From Dipylidium caninum (lineage: Eukaryota > Platyhelminthes > Cestoda > Cyclophyllidea > Dipylidiidae): DNA of 64,000 nt. The notes below the pieces were generated by a model. It was not told where the DNA came from. It did no database searches and saw nothing but the letters and a program-made list of their open reading frames with translations. This document shows, in pieces, positions 35,113 to 46,710 of the stretch (position 1 is its first letter; each line of letters opens with the position of its first letter). Location: NCBI GenBank assembly GCA_017562135.1, contig QEYB01000936.1:62001-126000 (forward strand), read 5' to 3'. Both the position numbers and the translations under genes were made by a program.

Positions 35113-38100
35113 ATGAGTGTGAGTACTTATAGGTGCTTATCTGATTAATCTTTCTCCCGTTGTGATAAAGATTCTTACTAACCGATTTCCCAATATCAGG
35201 ATTCATTCTATCTCTCATACCTCTCATTGGCAGGTCTCGGACTCTCTTTCAACAAATTACGAATATTCTAAATTGGATAACCCTAGCTTGGGCACAAATA
35301 CTATCGAAATTCCACTTCGTGGCGGTGATGAGGTTATAGAACTTGATGTGAATCAATTACCCGATGGTGATGAGGTTGTCAACATTCTTACACAGGAGGT
35401 TGCGCCGCTTCCCGTCTGGATTAACGTTGCCTTGGCTTACTACAGAAGAAAACTTTCCGATGACTTCGAAAAAGTTCTTGAAGAGGCCAAACAAAACATT
35501 TCAAATCTCCAGCCTTATAATGAGAACGATTACCTTCAACTTCTGGACATGCTTGCTAATTACTGCGGGAAAAAGGCTTCGCGGTATATAAAACAAATAT
35601 ATTCTATATGTTTATTTTAGAGAGAATAATAAAGACAAACGCTCCCAATTAATTGCACGAGCTGCTACTCTGTTTACATCTGCCGACCGCATTGCGATGT
35701 ACGACCAAAAACATCTTCTCGGTCGTGCATTTTATTTCATCTACGAGGGTGAAAAATGGGGTCAAGCCGATAGTCAACTCAACTTTGTGTTGAACCAAGG
35801 GTCACCGAGTGTACAAGCTTATTTGGGAAAGGCCTGTATTGCTTTTAACAAACAGGAATACCGGAACGCTCTGGCGTTTTATCGGAAGGCCTTGGGTGTT
35901 CAGCCGAATTGCTCAGCTTCTGTTCGATTAGGTATCGGGCATTGCTTTGCACGTCTGGGCAAGCTGCCAAAAGCTAGATTGGCTTTCCAAAGAGCCCTAG
36001 ATCTTGACCCAGAAAGTGTTGAAGCTCTTGTGGGACTAGCCATACTTGACCTTAATGAAAAAACCCAAGTATGTTACATCTTTGCGAATATCAATTTACT
36101 TATTTTGTTTTCCTAGGAGTCAATTAAACAGGGTGTTCAGAAACTATCAAAAGCGTATAACTTGGATCCAACCAATCCCATGGTTTTTGAACCACCTCGC
36201 GGACCACTTTTTTTACAAAAAAGAGTACGACAAGGTTCATCAACTTGCAATGCACGCCTTTCACAATACGGAAAATGAGGCGATGCGCGCTGAAAGTTGC
36301 TATCAAATGGCACGAGCCTTTCATGTTGAGGGAAATTATGATAAGGCTTTCCAATACTATTATTTGGCCACTCAATTCGCTTCTAACTTTCTCCTTCCCT
36401 TCTACGGTCTTGGTCAGATGTATTTGCATCGTAATGATCTTGAGCATGTGAGATAACTTTTTTTTCGCTTTATTGCTTTAATGAATATGCATATTTGGTT
36501 TTGATGGTAGGCGGCTATTGCCTTTGAAAGGGTCTTAAAGGCCTATCCAAACAACTACGAAACATTAAAAATTTTGGGAAGTCTCTATGCCCAATCAAAT
36601 AAATTGGAAAAGCGAGACCAAGCCAAACAGCTGTTCAAACAAGTGACTGAAAGTCAGCCGGATGATGTGGAAGCATGGATTGAGTACGCACAATTGCTGG
36701 AAAATGACACAGGAGGAGCCTTGAGTGCCTATTTGAACGCACTTAATATTCTCGAGAATGTTCAATTGGAGGTATCCCCGGAGATACTGAACAATATCGG
36801 CGTCCTCTATTTCATGAAGAATGAACATACTAATGCTGAGGTAGTTTTTTCCTGGCTGGTTCACCATTAATTCACATTGGTTTTAAGATATTGCCTGAAA
36901 TTTGGATATTGGGCAATGTAGTTTCCAGTCGTGGGCTTTAAGTGTGGCATTTTTCAATCAATTTACTGGTTTATATTTAGTCAACGTTTATGCATTTTAA
37001 TAGCTCACGCTTAATGATTTTTGGCCGGAGTTTTTGCGCCGCGATCCTTTTTGTAAGGTTGTGATTGAATTACGATGAGCTTTGGGAATACTGATGTGGA
37101 AATAATGTTTGTTTTTGTGGTGATCTTACCATTTTGACTAATTTCTCACGTTAAGTACGTTTCTACTTTTGATGTGTAAGTAGCATTTTAATGTAGTTTT
37201 ATTGTTTTACTTTTATATATAGATGCTATTGAAGCGAGCTTATGACCGCATTCGAGAAGAACAGCTACAGGAAGAGGAAAATAGAGGCATGGACGGAGAA
37301 AGTCGAGCCTCGCGTCTTCAACTTCCTGCACCTTTGACCAGTACAACCACTGCCAACGCAATACTAGAATTACACCGTCGCACGACTGCGGCAAGTAATA
37401 ATAGAGCTGGCACCTTTGCAGCCGGTGACGATTATTATCATGATCTTGCTATTACCGTACGCTACAACCAGGCTCGCTGCATGAGGCCATGAATCGCCCT
37501 GACCTCGCCGAAGCTGTTTACAAGTCCATTCTTCTTCAACATCCTACCTATGTGGACTGTACGTTTTCTACTTGTTTGACCAATAAATATTATCAAATGG
37601 CGTTATTTCACTCTTATAGAAACTGAATGGAACCTCGTTATCATAATTTTGCATTTTTTAACATTTCGCAAGCATCATCTATTCTTTTGGAATTATATAT
37701 TGGGGGTATTTTTTTATTTGAGCTTCGTCACGAAGACTTTCCTGATTTGGTCGGACAAAGCTTTTAGAATTTTGAAGAATGAATTTGTGACTATTGCTTT
37801 AGCTTGGATGTGTAGGTCTTGAACATACTAATTATCGAGTCGTTTTACGGGTGAATATAGAAATAACATCAGTATACGATGATTCGACAGTCTTGCTGTA
37901 CTTTTGTGTCTACAAAACTTGGGCTTAATCACTAACATTTGAAGCGGTATTGTGCAGATCTCTTAAATATTTCCTAAGGCTGCGGTTCTACCTTTTTTTA
38001 ATTTACTAATATATTTAGCTGGTTTTGTGTGAACTTATCCGACTTTTTGATCAAGAGTCCTGTCATTTTATGCGATTTTACTACATGTGAAACCATATTT

Positions 38101-41070
38101 GTCATTTTTACTAGCTAATCTAAATGAATAATGTTTTGTGCAATTTCCACTTTATCATTTAGGCTACATTCGTCTTGGTTGCATAGCCCGCGACCGAGGC
38201 CAGATCCGCGATGCATCCTTGTGGTTTCGTGAGGTCCTTGAGGTAAATCCTGATCACCCGGACGCTTGGAGCCTTTTGGGGCAGTTGCATCTTTCCCGCG
38301 GCGAGGTGGAGGCTGCACAACGTAAATTTGAGCGCATCGTCCGTCAGCCAAAGTATCGTGCCGACGCATTCTGTCGTATTACCCTGGGCAATGTTTGGCT
38401 ACGCAGTCTGCATCATCACCATCGTTATACCACCAACCAAAACCAGACTCAGCAGCAACAACAACAACAAGGTAGAGACAAGGATCGGCGGCGGCGTCAT
38501 GAGGAGAGGGCGTTGTCCTGTTACAAAGCGGTACTGAGCGCCGATCCGCGCAACATTTGGGCTGCTCATGGTATCGGTTGCGTGCTAGCGCACAAGGGTT
38601 TCATAAATGAGGCGCGAGATGTTTTCGCTCAAGTGCGGGAAGCAACTGCAGAATTTCCTGATGTTTGGATGAATATCGCACATGTCTATGTCGAACAGAA
38701 GCAGTATACAGCGGCTATTCAAATGGTAAGTGGGTGTGTATGTGCCCCTTGGTTGTTATAATTTCAGCAGGAATTTAGTTGATAGGTTAGCTCGTATAAC
38801 CACCTTTAACTTTGTAGCTGATTAGGAATTTGAGCCCGAAAATGGAAACATGGAGCTTCCATGGTTTTATGAAAAGAATATATTAACTATTCATTCCTTA
38901 CATTTTTTGGATAGGTATTCAAATAACAAGTTTATTTGATCAATTTCGACATTTGAACACGGGTGTTTTAGTTGCTAGCCGACGGCCAAGGCAACATTCG
39001 GTGGCTTGCCTTGACGTTTAGTCATCTAGATTGGAAAGTTACTTCCCAGTCTCTATGTCTCTTGCCTATGCGAGAAAATTATCGCAGCCGCTTCTGTCGT
39101 GCCTAAATGATCACCTTTTCTGTCGATGTTTTCACCTTGCTTTTCATTTTTTAATATTCCTGTATCGCTTTTCAGTATGAAAATTGTATTCGTAAGTTCA
39201 GCAAGGACAATGACACCGAATTACTACTCTACCTAGCGCGCGCATACTTCAAAGCCAATCAGCTAAAGGAGTGCAAAGTCGTGCTTCTGAAAGTTTGTGA
39301 TTTGACACTTTATGATGGGTTATTCAATAACTGAGCGGGATGTTTACATTTACCTTATCATTGTCTGATTTAAAGTTTATTAATAACATTTAAATACTGA
39401 TCTTTATTTCCTGTTCGTTTTAATACGGGGGAAGCATAGCTTTTAAGCAGGCAGTCAGGTTCTTTGGATCAGGCGTGGGCGAAAAATCCCTTGTTTATCA
39501 TGCATAAGCTACTTTTTTTTCTAAGGCGCGACATGTAAAACCATGGGATCCTCTTTTGACCTTCAACTTGGCTCTCGTTCAAAAACGCATGGCTGTACTG
39601 GTGCTGAAAGATGAATCTAGCAGCTTTGCAGCCGTCTGTGAGGCCATATCCGATCTTAGTATGGCTCGATGGTGAGAGTATTTTTCTACACGCAGGCAGT
39701 TTAATGCTTTAATAAGAATTGGAAATGAAGACTGATTAACTAAAATAATAAAACGAACGTAGGAGGCCTAAATTACATACATCTATGTATAAGGTCTCTC
39801 CTTCATTTTATTTCATGTTCCTTCGTTTTACAGCACCTTCGAACATCTTTCAAAATCCAGTGAAATCGTCAATCACTCAGTGTCAACGGATGAGGCTCAG
39901 GCCTGTCATGATCTCCTTAGTCAGGCGAAGTATCATTTGGATAGGGCGAAATCGCGCGAAGAGCAAGAGCGCCTCTTCCGTCAGCGTCAAGTACTTCTCA
40001 GTTACATCAATTGATGGACAGTTCAATATTTTACCTTTATTAAATTTCTGTATTATAATCTCAGGAGGAAGAACGGGAGGCACAGAGGAGAAAGCAGGCA
40101 GAACTCCAGGCAAAAGCGGAGGCCTTGCGTTTGGAACGTGAGCGTCGTCTAGAAGAAGAGCGGGGTAAATTCATAGAAAAAGCAAAGCAGATCAGCTTGG
40201 AATCTTCAGCTCTGGTAGGTTCAGCAAATGAAGCTGCCAATGAGTTCTGTTGGATCTTTCGCATCTACTAAATGATTATTAATTTATGTAAAGGAAAAAA
40301 AGTCGAGGAAGAGTGTTAGTGGAAAGAGACGAGGCGCAGACGAGGATGGGTTTATAGACGACGGCGATGAAAATGGTCGCAGTAGCGGCGACGACGGAAG
40401 TCGTGAGAAGACATTTGAAGATACAGGTGATGGGGCCTCGAAGAAGTTTATGAAAAGATCCAAGAAGTCATCTAACCGAGGTGCTTCCGAGATGAAACGT
40501 CGGAAGACCTCCTTATTGAAGGAATCGAGTGAACCCCGTTCCACTCATCATCACCATCATCACAGACATCATCACCTCAGCAATGACGAGAAACTCTCAG
40601 TTCGACAACGGGGTCGTGTGGTTAGCAAGGCTTTGATCAGCGACGAGGACGATTCCGGAAGCTCTAGTGGGGATGAGGATGTTGATGCCTCAAAGATTAG
40701 TCATCAGAGGCCAGTGGACGTCGATAGAGATGAGGAAGACGAAGAGGGGATCCCTCCGTCCACTGATAAAAACACTGATCCTTTGGATTCCCTGAGCGAA
40801 TTCTCGAATGACGGTTCCATGACGGCGGACGAAAAGATTGGGAGGAAAACAAAAAAGAATTTGGAAAGAGGACAGAAACGAAGTAGGAGTGACCACGATT
40901 CATCAGACTACAGAGACACTGATGGCGGTACTGCTAAACGAGTTCGTGTGTTAGAGACTAGCAGCAGCAGCTGCTCAAGTGATAGTGAAGAGAACCGAAA
41001 TGCTCCGGCTTCACCAGCGAAACGTGTTGCCTCCTGGCTGGCATCCTCTTCATCGTCTTCTGAGGATTAA
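35113..41070 (+). CDS. CTR9: RNA polymerase-associated protein CTR9 (PAF1 complex)
   Basis: TPR scaffold subunit of the PAF1 elongation complex. Exons: 35113-35118 (only ATGAGT), 35234-35583, 35621-36068, 36117-36447, 36511-36840, 37223-37558, 38163-38725, 39176-39292, 39526-39671, 39834-39990, 40065-40214, 40294-41070. About 1236 aa after correcting two frame breaks; human has 1173. Diagnostic segments are [90 protein letters not shown] and [16 protein letters not shown]-rich coiled coil follows, then a Ser/Asp/Lys-rich tail. Breaks: an extra T in the run 36184-36188 (before NHLADHFF) and a missing base near 37477 (before [13 protein letters not shown]). Worm-specific additions are a Gln run near 38452-38470 inside the TPR region and a His-rich stretch near 40543-40575 in the tail. 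Confidence 0.97.
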
Positions 41071-42425
41071 TCTTAAAATTACCCATCTATTGAAATCTTA
41101 AGTTCCTGTGAATATTGTTTTTTGCCATGGGACTTGTAAATCGCTTTTCATGACGTTATTCCAGTGGTCACTGTGAAGGTGGACCATGCAGCTTTGCTGA
41201 ATGGAGGGGTTTTTCATAATTAAATCTCAAACTTTGAAACCTTTCTCATCTCTTTAAGGATATCCACATCATCAGACATCTTACTGTTACCTTGGCGGAC
41301 TTTCATTGGATTAGCCTATTTAAGTATCACCATGGAGGCAGGGCCACGAAGTTATCGCAGACAATGTGATGTCGTGCTCTTTTCGTCATCGTACTTATCA
41401 GGCACTGCTGAAGTTATGATCTTCCACTTCGTGTGTCAAATGGCGTTAACAATGTGACTTTAAATTCCTGCAAACTATTATTGTGGCATCCGGAGGTGTG
41501 AGTTTCATTACTCGTGGTTTAAACTGTTAGAACTACCCAATAAAAGCTGCGCAATGGGAAATAACGCAACTCCAATAGGTACATCGGTTGGGGAAAGAGA
41601 GAGGGATCACGACTGTCTCATAAACCCCTTGTCCCGTGGATTTGCACTAAGGTGAGATCAAGTCATGAACCCACAATTGGCTTAAATTGTGTTAGCACTC
41701 AAGAAAGATTAGGATACGCATTTGGCTTCAAATGTAGCATTACACATACAGCTAGGCTTTTTAATAGCTCAATATGTGAGGTGTTTTTGTTTAGTTGAAT
41801 GCTTTAATGTCCCGCTCGTATTGCCTCTACGCCTCCCAAGTTACCTTTCCGGGTTTACGAAGTAGGTTCTGTGTCCGATTTCGTCGAGAAAAGACGAATA
41901 ATGCTGGCAGTGTTAACGCAATTTAACTTCCCGGTCCTTCGGTGAGTGAGAACTTAGAAAAAAAATTCAAGATGAAGAAGAGGGCACCGTAACCACGTTA
42001 TCATGTCCGTTTCTTTACAGTAGAGGAAGAGGAGGCGGGAAAGGCATTTTGATCTCCAATGTAAGCTTACCCGTGTTATGCTGATGGCGTTTTGGGTTAC
42101 TACTGAGCCTTTCCACTCATCATGCTTTACTACAAAAGCGCAACTAAACGACCGCAAATCTGGGGTCACCAGATCTGAAATATTAGTGAAAATAAGAGTC
42201 CACGCGCATGAATGTAGCATGAGCTAAATGTGAGACTAAAATGATAAATTTGTGCATGAAAAAAATACGACAAAATAAAGAATCAGTGAGGCATATCACG
42301 TTGTAGTCTCCCATGGCCCTTCAAAAACACCTGATAAGAGGGTGGAATTAGCAGTTGGAAGAATATAAATTGAATGGTGATTAACTCACTAAACCTGATC
42401 TCAAGTAAGCGTAAGACACTACTCA
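41071..42425. other. Intergenic between CTR9 and the orphan gene
   Basis: Contains an AATAAA-type signal near 41540 that could serve CTR9. Short minus-strand frames at 41954-42220 and 42283-42552 have no recognisable content. Confidence 0.5.
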
Positions 42426-43340
42426 ATGGTTTACCGATTTCTACTATGGCCAAAACGCAAAGGGAGAAAACAAGAATCCCAGAGAATGGACGCCACGGAT
42501 AAAAATTTAGCATCGGAACATACTCTTTCTTCTTCGTCCTCTTCCTCATCATCCTCTGACAGCGAACAGAGAAAACTGAAGCGTAGAAACAACAGACGAA
42601 AATTTAAATTTACGCCAAGGAAAGAAGAAGCGGGAGAAATGAGTTATTTCGAGGAGGATGGAAAACGAGTTGTACATGACACCGAGGAAGATGTACAGGT
42701 GGAAGCATTGAATGTGATGGCAGCCTCTATGGAAAGCGCGTTACCCTTTGAATTGTTCACTCCAGTGGAGAAAAGTGTAGAAATTACACAGGCTCCTCAA
42801 CTGGCGGCACAAACTGCATCGGGGGATATGCCGCTAGAGGTTATGACGGGAGTAGACACCTGCGTGGAGGTGGAAGTGGTGGCAGTGGATAGTGGTTTGA
42901 AAGATAAGACGCGCCAAATAGTGTTTGTTCCAGTGGAAGAACCTGAGTTATTTCCTGTAAAGCCTGAGGAAGATTATTTAGCGCCACAGATTGGTGGAAA
43001 AACGAAACAGCAAGAGAAGGAAGGGGTTACGACTGGTACGGTGATTTGTTCCAAAATACGAGAAAACACTAAAAAAATGCTACCCCGACGAGTAAGAGAA
43101 GAAATTCCCCAACGAGATGAGTCTCAAAATGACAGTGGAGAGGATATGAACATACTAAAATTTCCAAACCAATCAAAGCCTTCCAAATCAGTTTACTTCC
43201 GTCAATTCTGGCCCATTCGCGTTCCTAAGTTCTCAGCTGGACGCAAAAAAAACGACGCCTCCGATATTCGAAAGACCAATCGTCCCAGTGGATGTTGCTC
43301 CAGCTGCTCTAGGGTATTCCGATATTGCGGACTGCTGTAA
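42426..43340 (+). CDS. Orphan acidic/basic low-complexity protein with lipidation-like tail
   Basis: Uninterrupted 304-codon frame, by far the longest unexplained single-exon frame in the window. The start could be 42426 or the later Met of MDATDKNLASE (42486). Order: a Ser run with acidic end (SSSSSSSSSSDSEQ), a strongly basic patch (KLKRRNNRRKFKFTPRK), a Val/Glu-rich acidic middle (TCVEVEVVAVDSG, FVPVEEPELFPVKPEEDY), a second basic stretch (CSKIRENTKKMLPRRVREE), and a C-terminal tail with GRKK and RKTNR followed by GCCSSCSRVFRYCGLL. The last four residues, Cys-Gly-Leu-Leu, fit a CaaX box with Leu at X, the geranylgeranylation class. The upstream Cys-Cys and Cys could be palmitoylated. No family recognised. 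I infer a membrane-anchored, intrinsically disordered protein. It could lack further exons. Confidence 0.55.
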   Translation: MVYRFLLWPKRKGRKQESQRMDATDKNLASEHTLSSSSSSSSSSDSEQRKLKRRNNRRKFKFTPRKEEAGEMSYFEEDGKRVVHDTEEDVQVEALNVMAASMESALPFELFTPVEKSVEITQAPQLAAQTASGDMPLEVMTGVDTCVEVEVVAVDSGLKDKTRQIVFVPVEEPELFPVKPEEDYLAPQIGGKTKQQEKEGVTTGTVICSKIRENTKKMLPRRVREEIPQRDESQNDSGEDMNILKFPNQSKPSKSVYFRQFWPIRVPKFSAGRKKNDASDIRKTNRPSGCCSSCSRVFRYCGLL

Positions 43341-45700
43341 TGGAAATATAATTTTAAGTAAAATAGTGTCAAAAGGCTTATTTGTGTTATATTTGGTCGG
43401 TAGGATGTTAGACTGTACCGCCATAGATAGCTCTGTTGACGCCTGAAGGTCAATGTTGTCATTTGACGTCATTGCGTCCTACGGTCATAAGGTTAGGAGT
43501 TTGTGTAGGAGAAAGGATTTTTACCGACACTTATTAGCGGATGGAGGTTATGAGGTCTTTTTTAAATTTTCCTCAGTTTAAGTCACCAGCTCACTTTCCC
43601 ACTCATTTCCCTTAGCAATGGATGTACTTGCCTACAAATAAACTGTCACTACCACCGTTAAGGCTAATGAATAAACTAAGAAGCTGAGGAGAGCAGTGAA
43701 AAGGAAAGAAAAAACTTGTTTGAGATCAGAAAACTTATAGGAAAACAGAATTAACTACGCCTCTACACCAAATGTACGTGATTGAGCTGTCCTATTAGCT
43801 CTGAGTCCGTGCATCGCGTAGCGTCATGGCTTCAAGTTATTTAAGGAAAATGAAGTAGAATAAGGAATGGAACTAAACAAGAAAAAGAAATTTGATTTAA
43901 CCATCTCATTCGATTGAAACATCTGCTTCCCCTATAGAATTATTTCCCCCCGTCAACATTTCTATTTTGCTTTGTAATTCGCTTCATGATCTTCCAATTT
44001 CGATGGTATACAGATTAGTTCTTTATAGATTCCAACACAAAATATTAGCGTGGAAGGGCTAATCCATTCCCTCAACTACCCAATGAAATCTGTAGCGATG
44101 CGTAGAGTTAAAAGGCCACCCTCAGTTAATCGCGTGCACATGAAGAAGAGTTTTAATGGAATTGGCGATACGGAGAGGTTTCAAACCGCGTAGATCCTCT
44201 AGTACGGTAGTAGAACATACGCGTTGTTTTTAATTCGCAGTATCATGATCCACTAATCTTATTGTCCTTATGCGTTACCAGTTTATGTTTAGTTTCAGTA
44301 GTCTACGTATAAAAGACTTAAACGGGATTATTTCCATTCATTGATAACGGTGTTTTTCAATGCATTGGAACGCAGATACTACACTGGATTATATGCTGCA
44401 TTTTTAAAGAAAAGCAGAAGAAATCCTCCAGTTCAGGAAAAACTGCTGTTCACTTAAAAAGGGTCAAAGAAAATGCGCCAATCAAACTGCTTCCAGAAGG
44501 TGATAGAGCGCCTAGGACTGAGCATCGCTGATCCCTCGTCAAAAGATCTAGAGAGAGCGGGACCGGTAGGACTCATACGGCCCGGAGAAGAGAGGGAGCT
44601 AATAGCATTACGAGCAATCATTTCACCAAATCGCAGTTGAAGAAAAGACAATCATTGAGACTCTCAATGACTGTGACACAAATAAGCTAAAATATGAAAT
44701 CAGCTAAATGGAAGTACTTTACAAAACCCCAAAAATACTTTAAAAACTTTACCATTAGTGAATGTTAGTATCATCACACAAAATCAAAATAAAGTGAATT
44801 TTGAACAATGTGGAAAAATGACGGAGAATGGTCCAAGTTTATTGCCATGTATTGTGTATTGAATAAAAAACTTATTCAAAAAACAATGTATATATGTGTA
44901 ACTATATTCCTCTGTCGATGTGTTATAAAACACATTAAACAATAAGCTCTTGCATGATTTCCCATACGGCGAGGACTATTTCTACTAGTTTCTTGCTACT
45001 TTTAAGATGTAGCGCAATTTTCACCTCCCGAGTTTGTGACTTGCGCTTCAGACTTTTGAGTTATAACGTCTTCCAAATCTTTGACGCTTGACTGTAATGC
45101 ACGCATCATGGAGAAAAAAATTGCTAGCCTTGTGGCAATTCCGGTGATATCTTTATAGGCCAATGTCATAGTAGTCCTCTGCCTCCAACTTTTCTACTAA
45201 CAACACAGCAATGCGATTATGCATAATCTCGGTAGTTATACGGACATTTTTGATGATTTAAAATGCCTACAGAGGAGAATGTTTGCTCAATCATTGCATT
45301 TTCTTCGCAATACGAGTGGTGTATACAATCAAGATCTAACCTTGATAGGATATGCTAAGGAAATGTGTACCATCGTATCAAACGGGGCGGCTAGACGGCT
45401 TAAGAATAGGTGGGTCATTCGAGTCAAACATTGTCGTTAAGTGCATCGAAAGATGGTTTATAAAGTAAAAAAAATGTAGTTCATAATGGCACGAGTATGG
45501 CAGTTGACAGGCTTTACTTCTTCTCTGACATAACCGTTGTACTTAATGATATTTTACTTAATTAATCAGACAAGCTCACGAATCCGAGTATAGATATCAT
45601 TAACATGTCTACCGCATGGTTCTGTCCGTTCCTATGACAATAATTTTGAACATGTTGCGCATGTTTGTTTGGCGCACATTCGGCTTTCTGCTTTTATTGC
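43341..45700. other. Gene-poor region with one exon-like fragment
   Basis: Mostly AT-rich DNA. The only protein-like stretch is on the minus strand at 44640-44454: after LRFGEMIARNAISSL it has SPGRMSPTGPALSRSFDEG and ITFWKQFDWRIFFDPF before a stop. A TGA lies just upstream and no AG acceptor falls between them, so it cannot be joined to an upstream exon as it stands. A 73-codon plus frame at 45219-45440 is unassigned. Confidence 0.35.
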
Positions 45701-45729
45701 TTACTGTAAACATACTGACGCAGTAATTT

Positions 45730-46710
45730 AAAGGAAACAGAGTTGGTTCACGTGTAGGATGACTACTAATGAAATTAATTTACGCCACTGTGTTTTATGA
45801 GAATTTCAACAAGGTGGAAATGCTAAATATGCATGCATGAAGTTATTTAAAGTGTTTACTGAAGGTGCACACTTGAAAGGACATGCAGAAGATAACCGGA
45901 AAAAATTGAAACACGTGGTTTTAACCTTTCAGATAGGCCAAGTTCTGAGGAAAAATCTTCTATCATGGACGATGTTGTTAAGACCAAAGTGGAGCGAGAT
46001 CGTTTTTTTATAAAATTGTAGATCGTAGAAAAGTGTAATTCAGCAAACCATTTCGGGCCGTATGCGGAAGATAGGACTGGTGTGAAAATAGTCAAGCTGA
46101 GTGCCACGTAAATGAACTCGGAAGAATTTAGTTGATCGAGTCGTCATATGCACATCTCTGCTTGCGCAAATCAAAATCGAGCCCTTCTTGAACCGGGTGA
46201 TAATTGGGGATGAAAATTGGTTTACCTTCGAAAAATCGCAAGGAAAGGGACATACTGTGGATCTAGTATACTTTACCTAAAAACGCTATACCAAAAAAAA
46301 TGTCGGATTATTCGAGGACCAACAAATCATAAGCTTCTAAAACCGGACGCAAAGCTCAATTCGCAGAGGTCTTCTGAGCAAATGGGTGATTTAAAGACGG
46401 CAGGCAAAGAAAAGAGGCCGGCGATGTTCAATAGGAAAGCCATCATCGTGCATTGTGATAATCCCAGGCCACAAGGCGCTTTGGGGATTAGTCAACAAAT
46501 TGCAGAGCTCGGCTGGAAAATTCTATCCCATCCCCCATATTCCACGGGCTTAACGTTCTCCGACTATCGCTTGTTAATGTACCTGCAAAAATGAAGAATA
46601 TGTCAAACATGCACTGCTTCGGTTTATTGCGCCAAAAGATACAAAATTTTTTCACTAATTAGATTTACGGATCGTCCCTACACTGGCAAGAAATCATTAA
46701 TAATAGTGGA
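45730..46710 (+). pseudogene. Degenerate mariner transposase relic
   Basis: Nearly full-length but dead mariner transposase. Recognisable pieces in order on the plus strand: NEINLRHCVL-stop-EFQQGGNAKYACMKLF (the N-terminal helix-turn-helix region, near 45770), RVVICTSLLAQIKIEPFLNR followed by IIGDENWF (the family TGDEKW block with the first catalytic Asp, near 46136-46222), IIVHCDNPRPQGALGISQQI (the HDNARPH block with the second Asp) and LGWKILSHPPYSTGLTFSDY (the third-Asp block, ending near 46580). Multiple stops and frameshifts separate them. The highest-quality stretch is the open frame 46217-46594. Terminal inverted repeats were not located. Confidence 0.85.
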
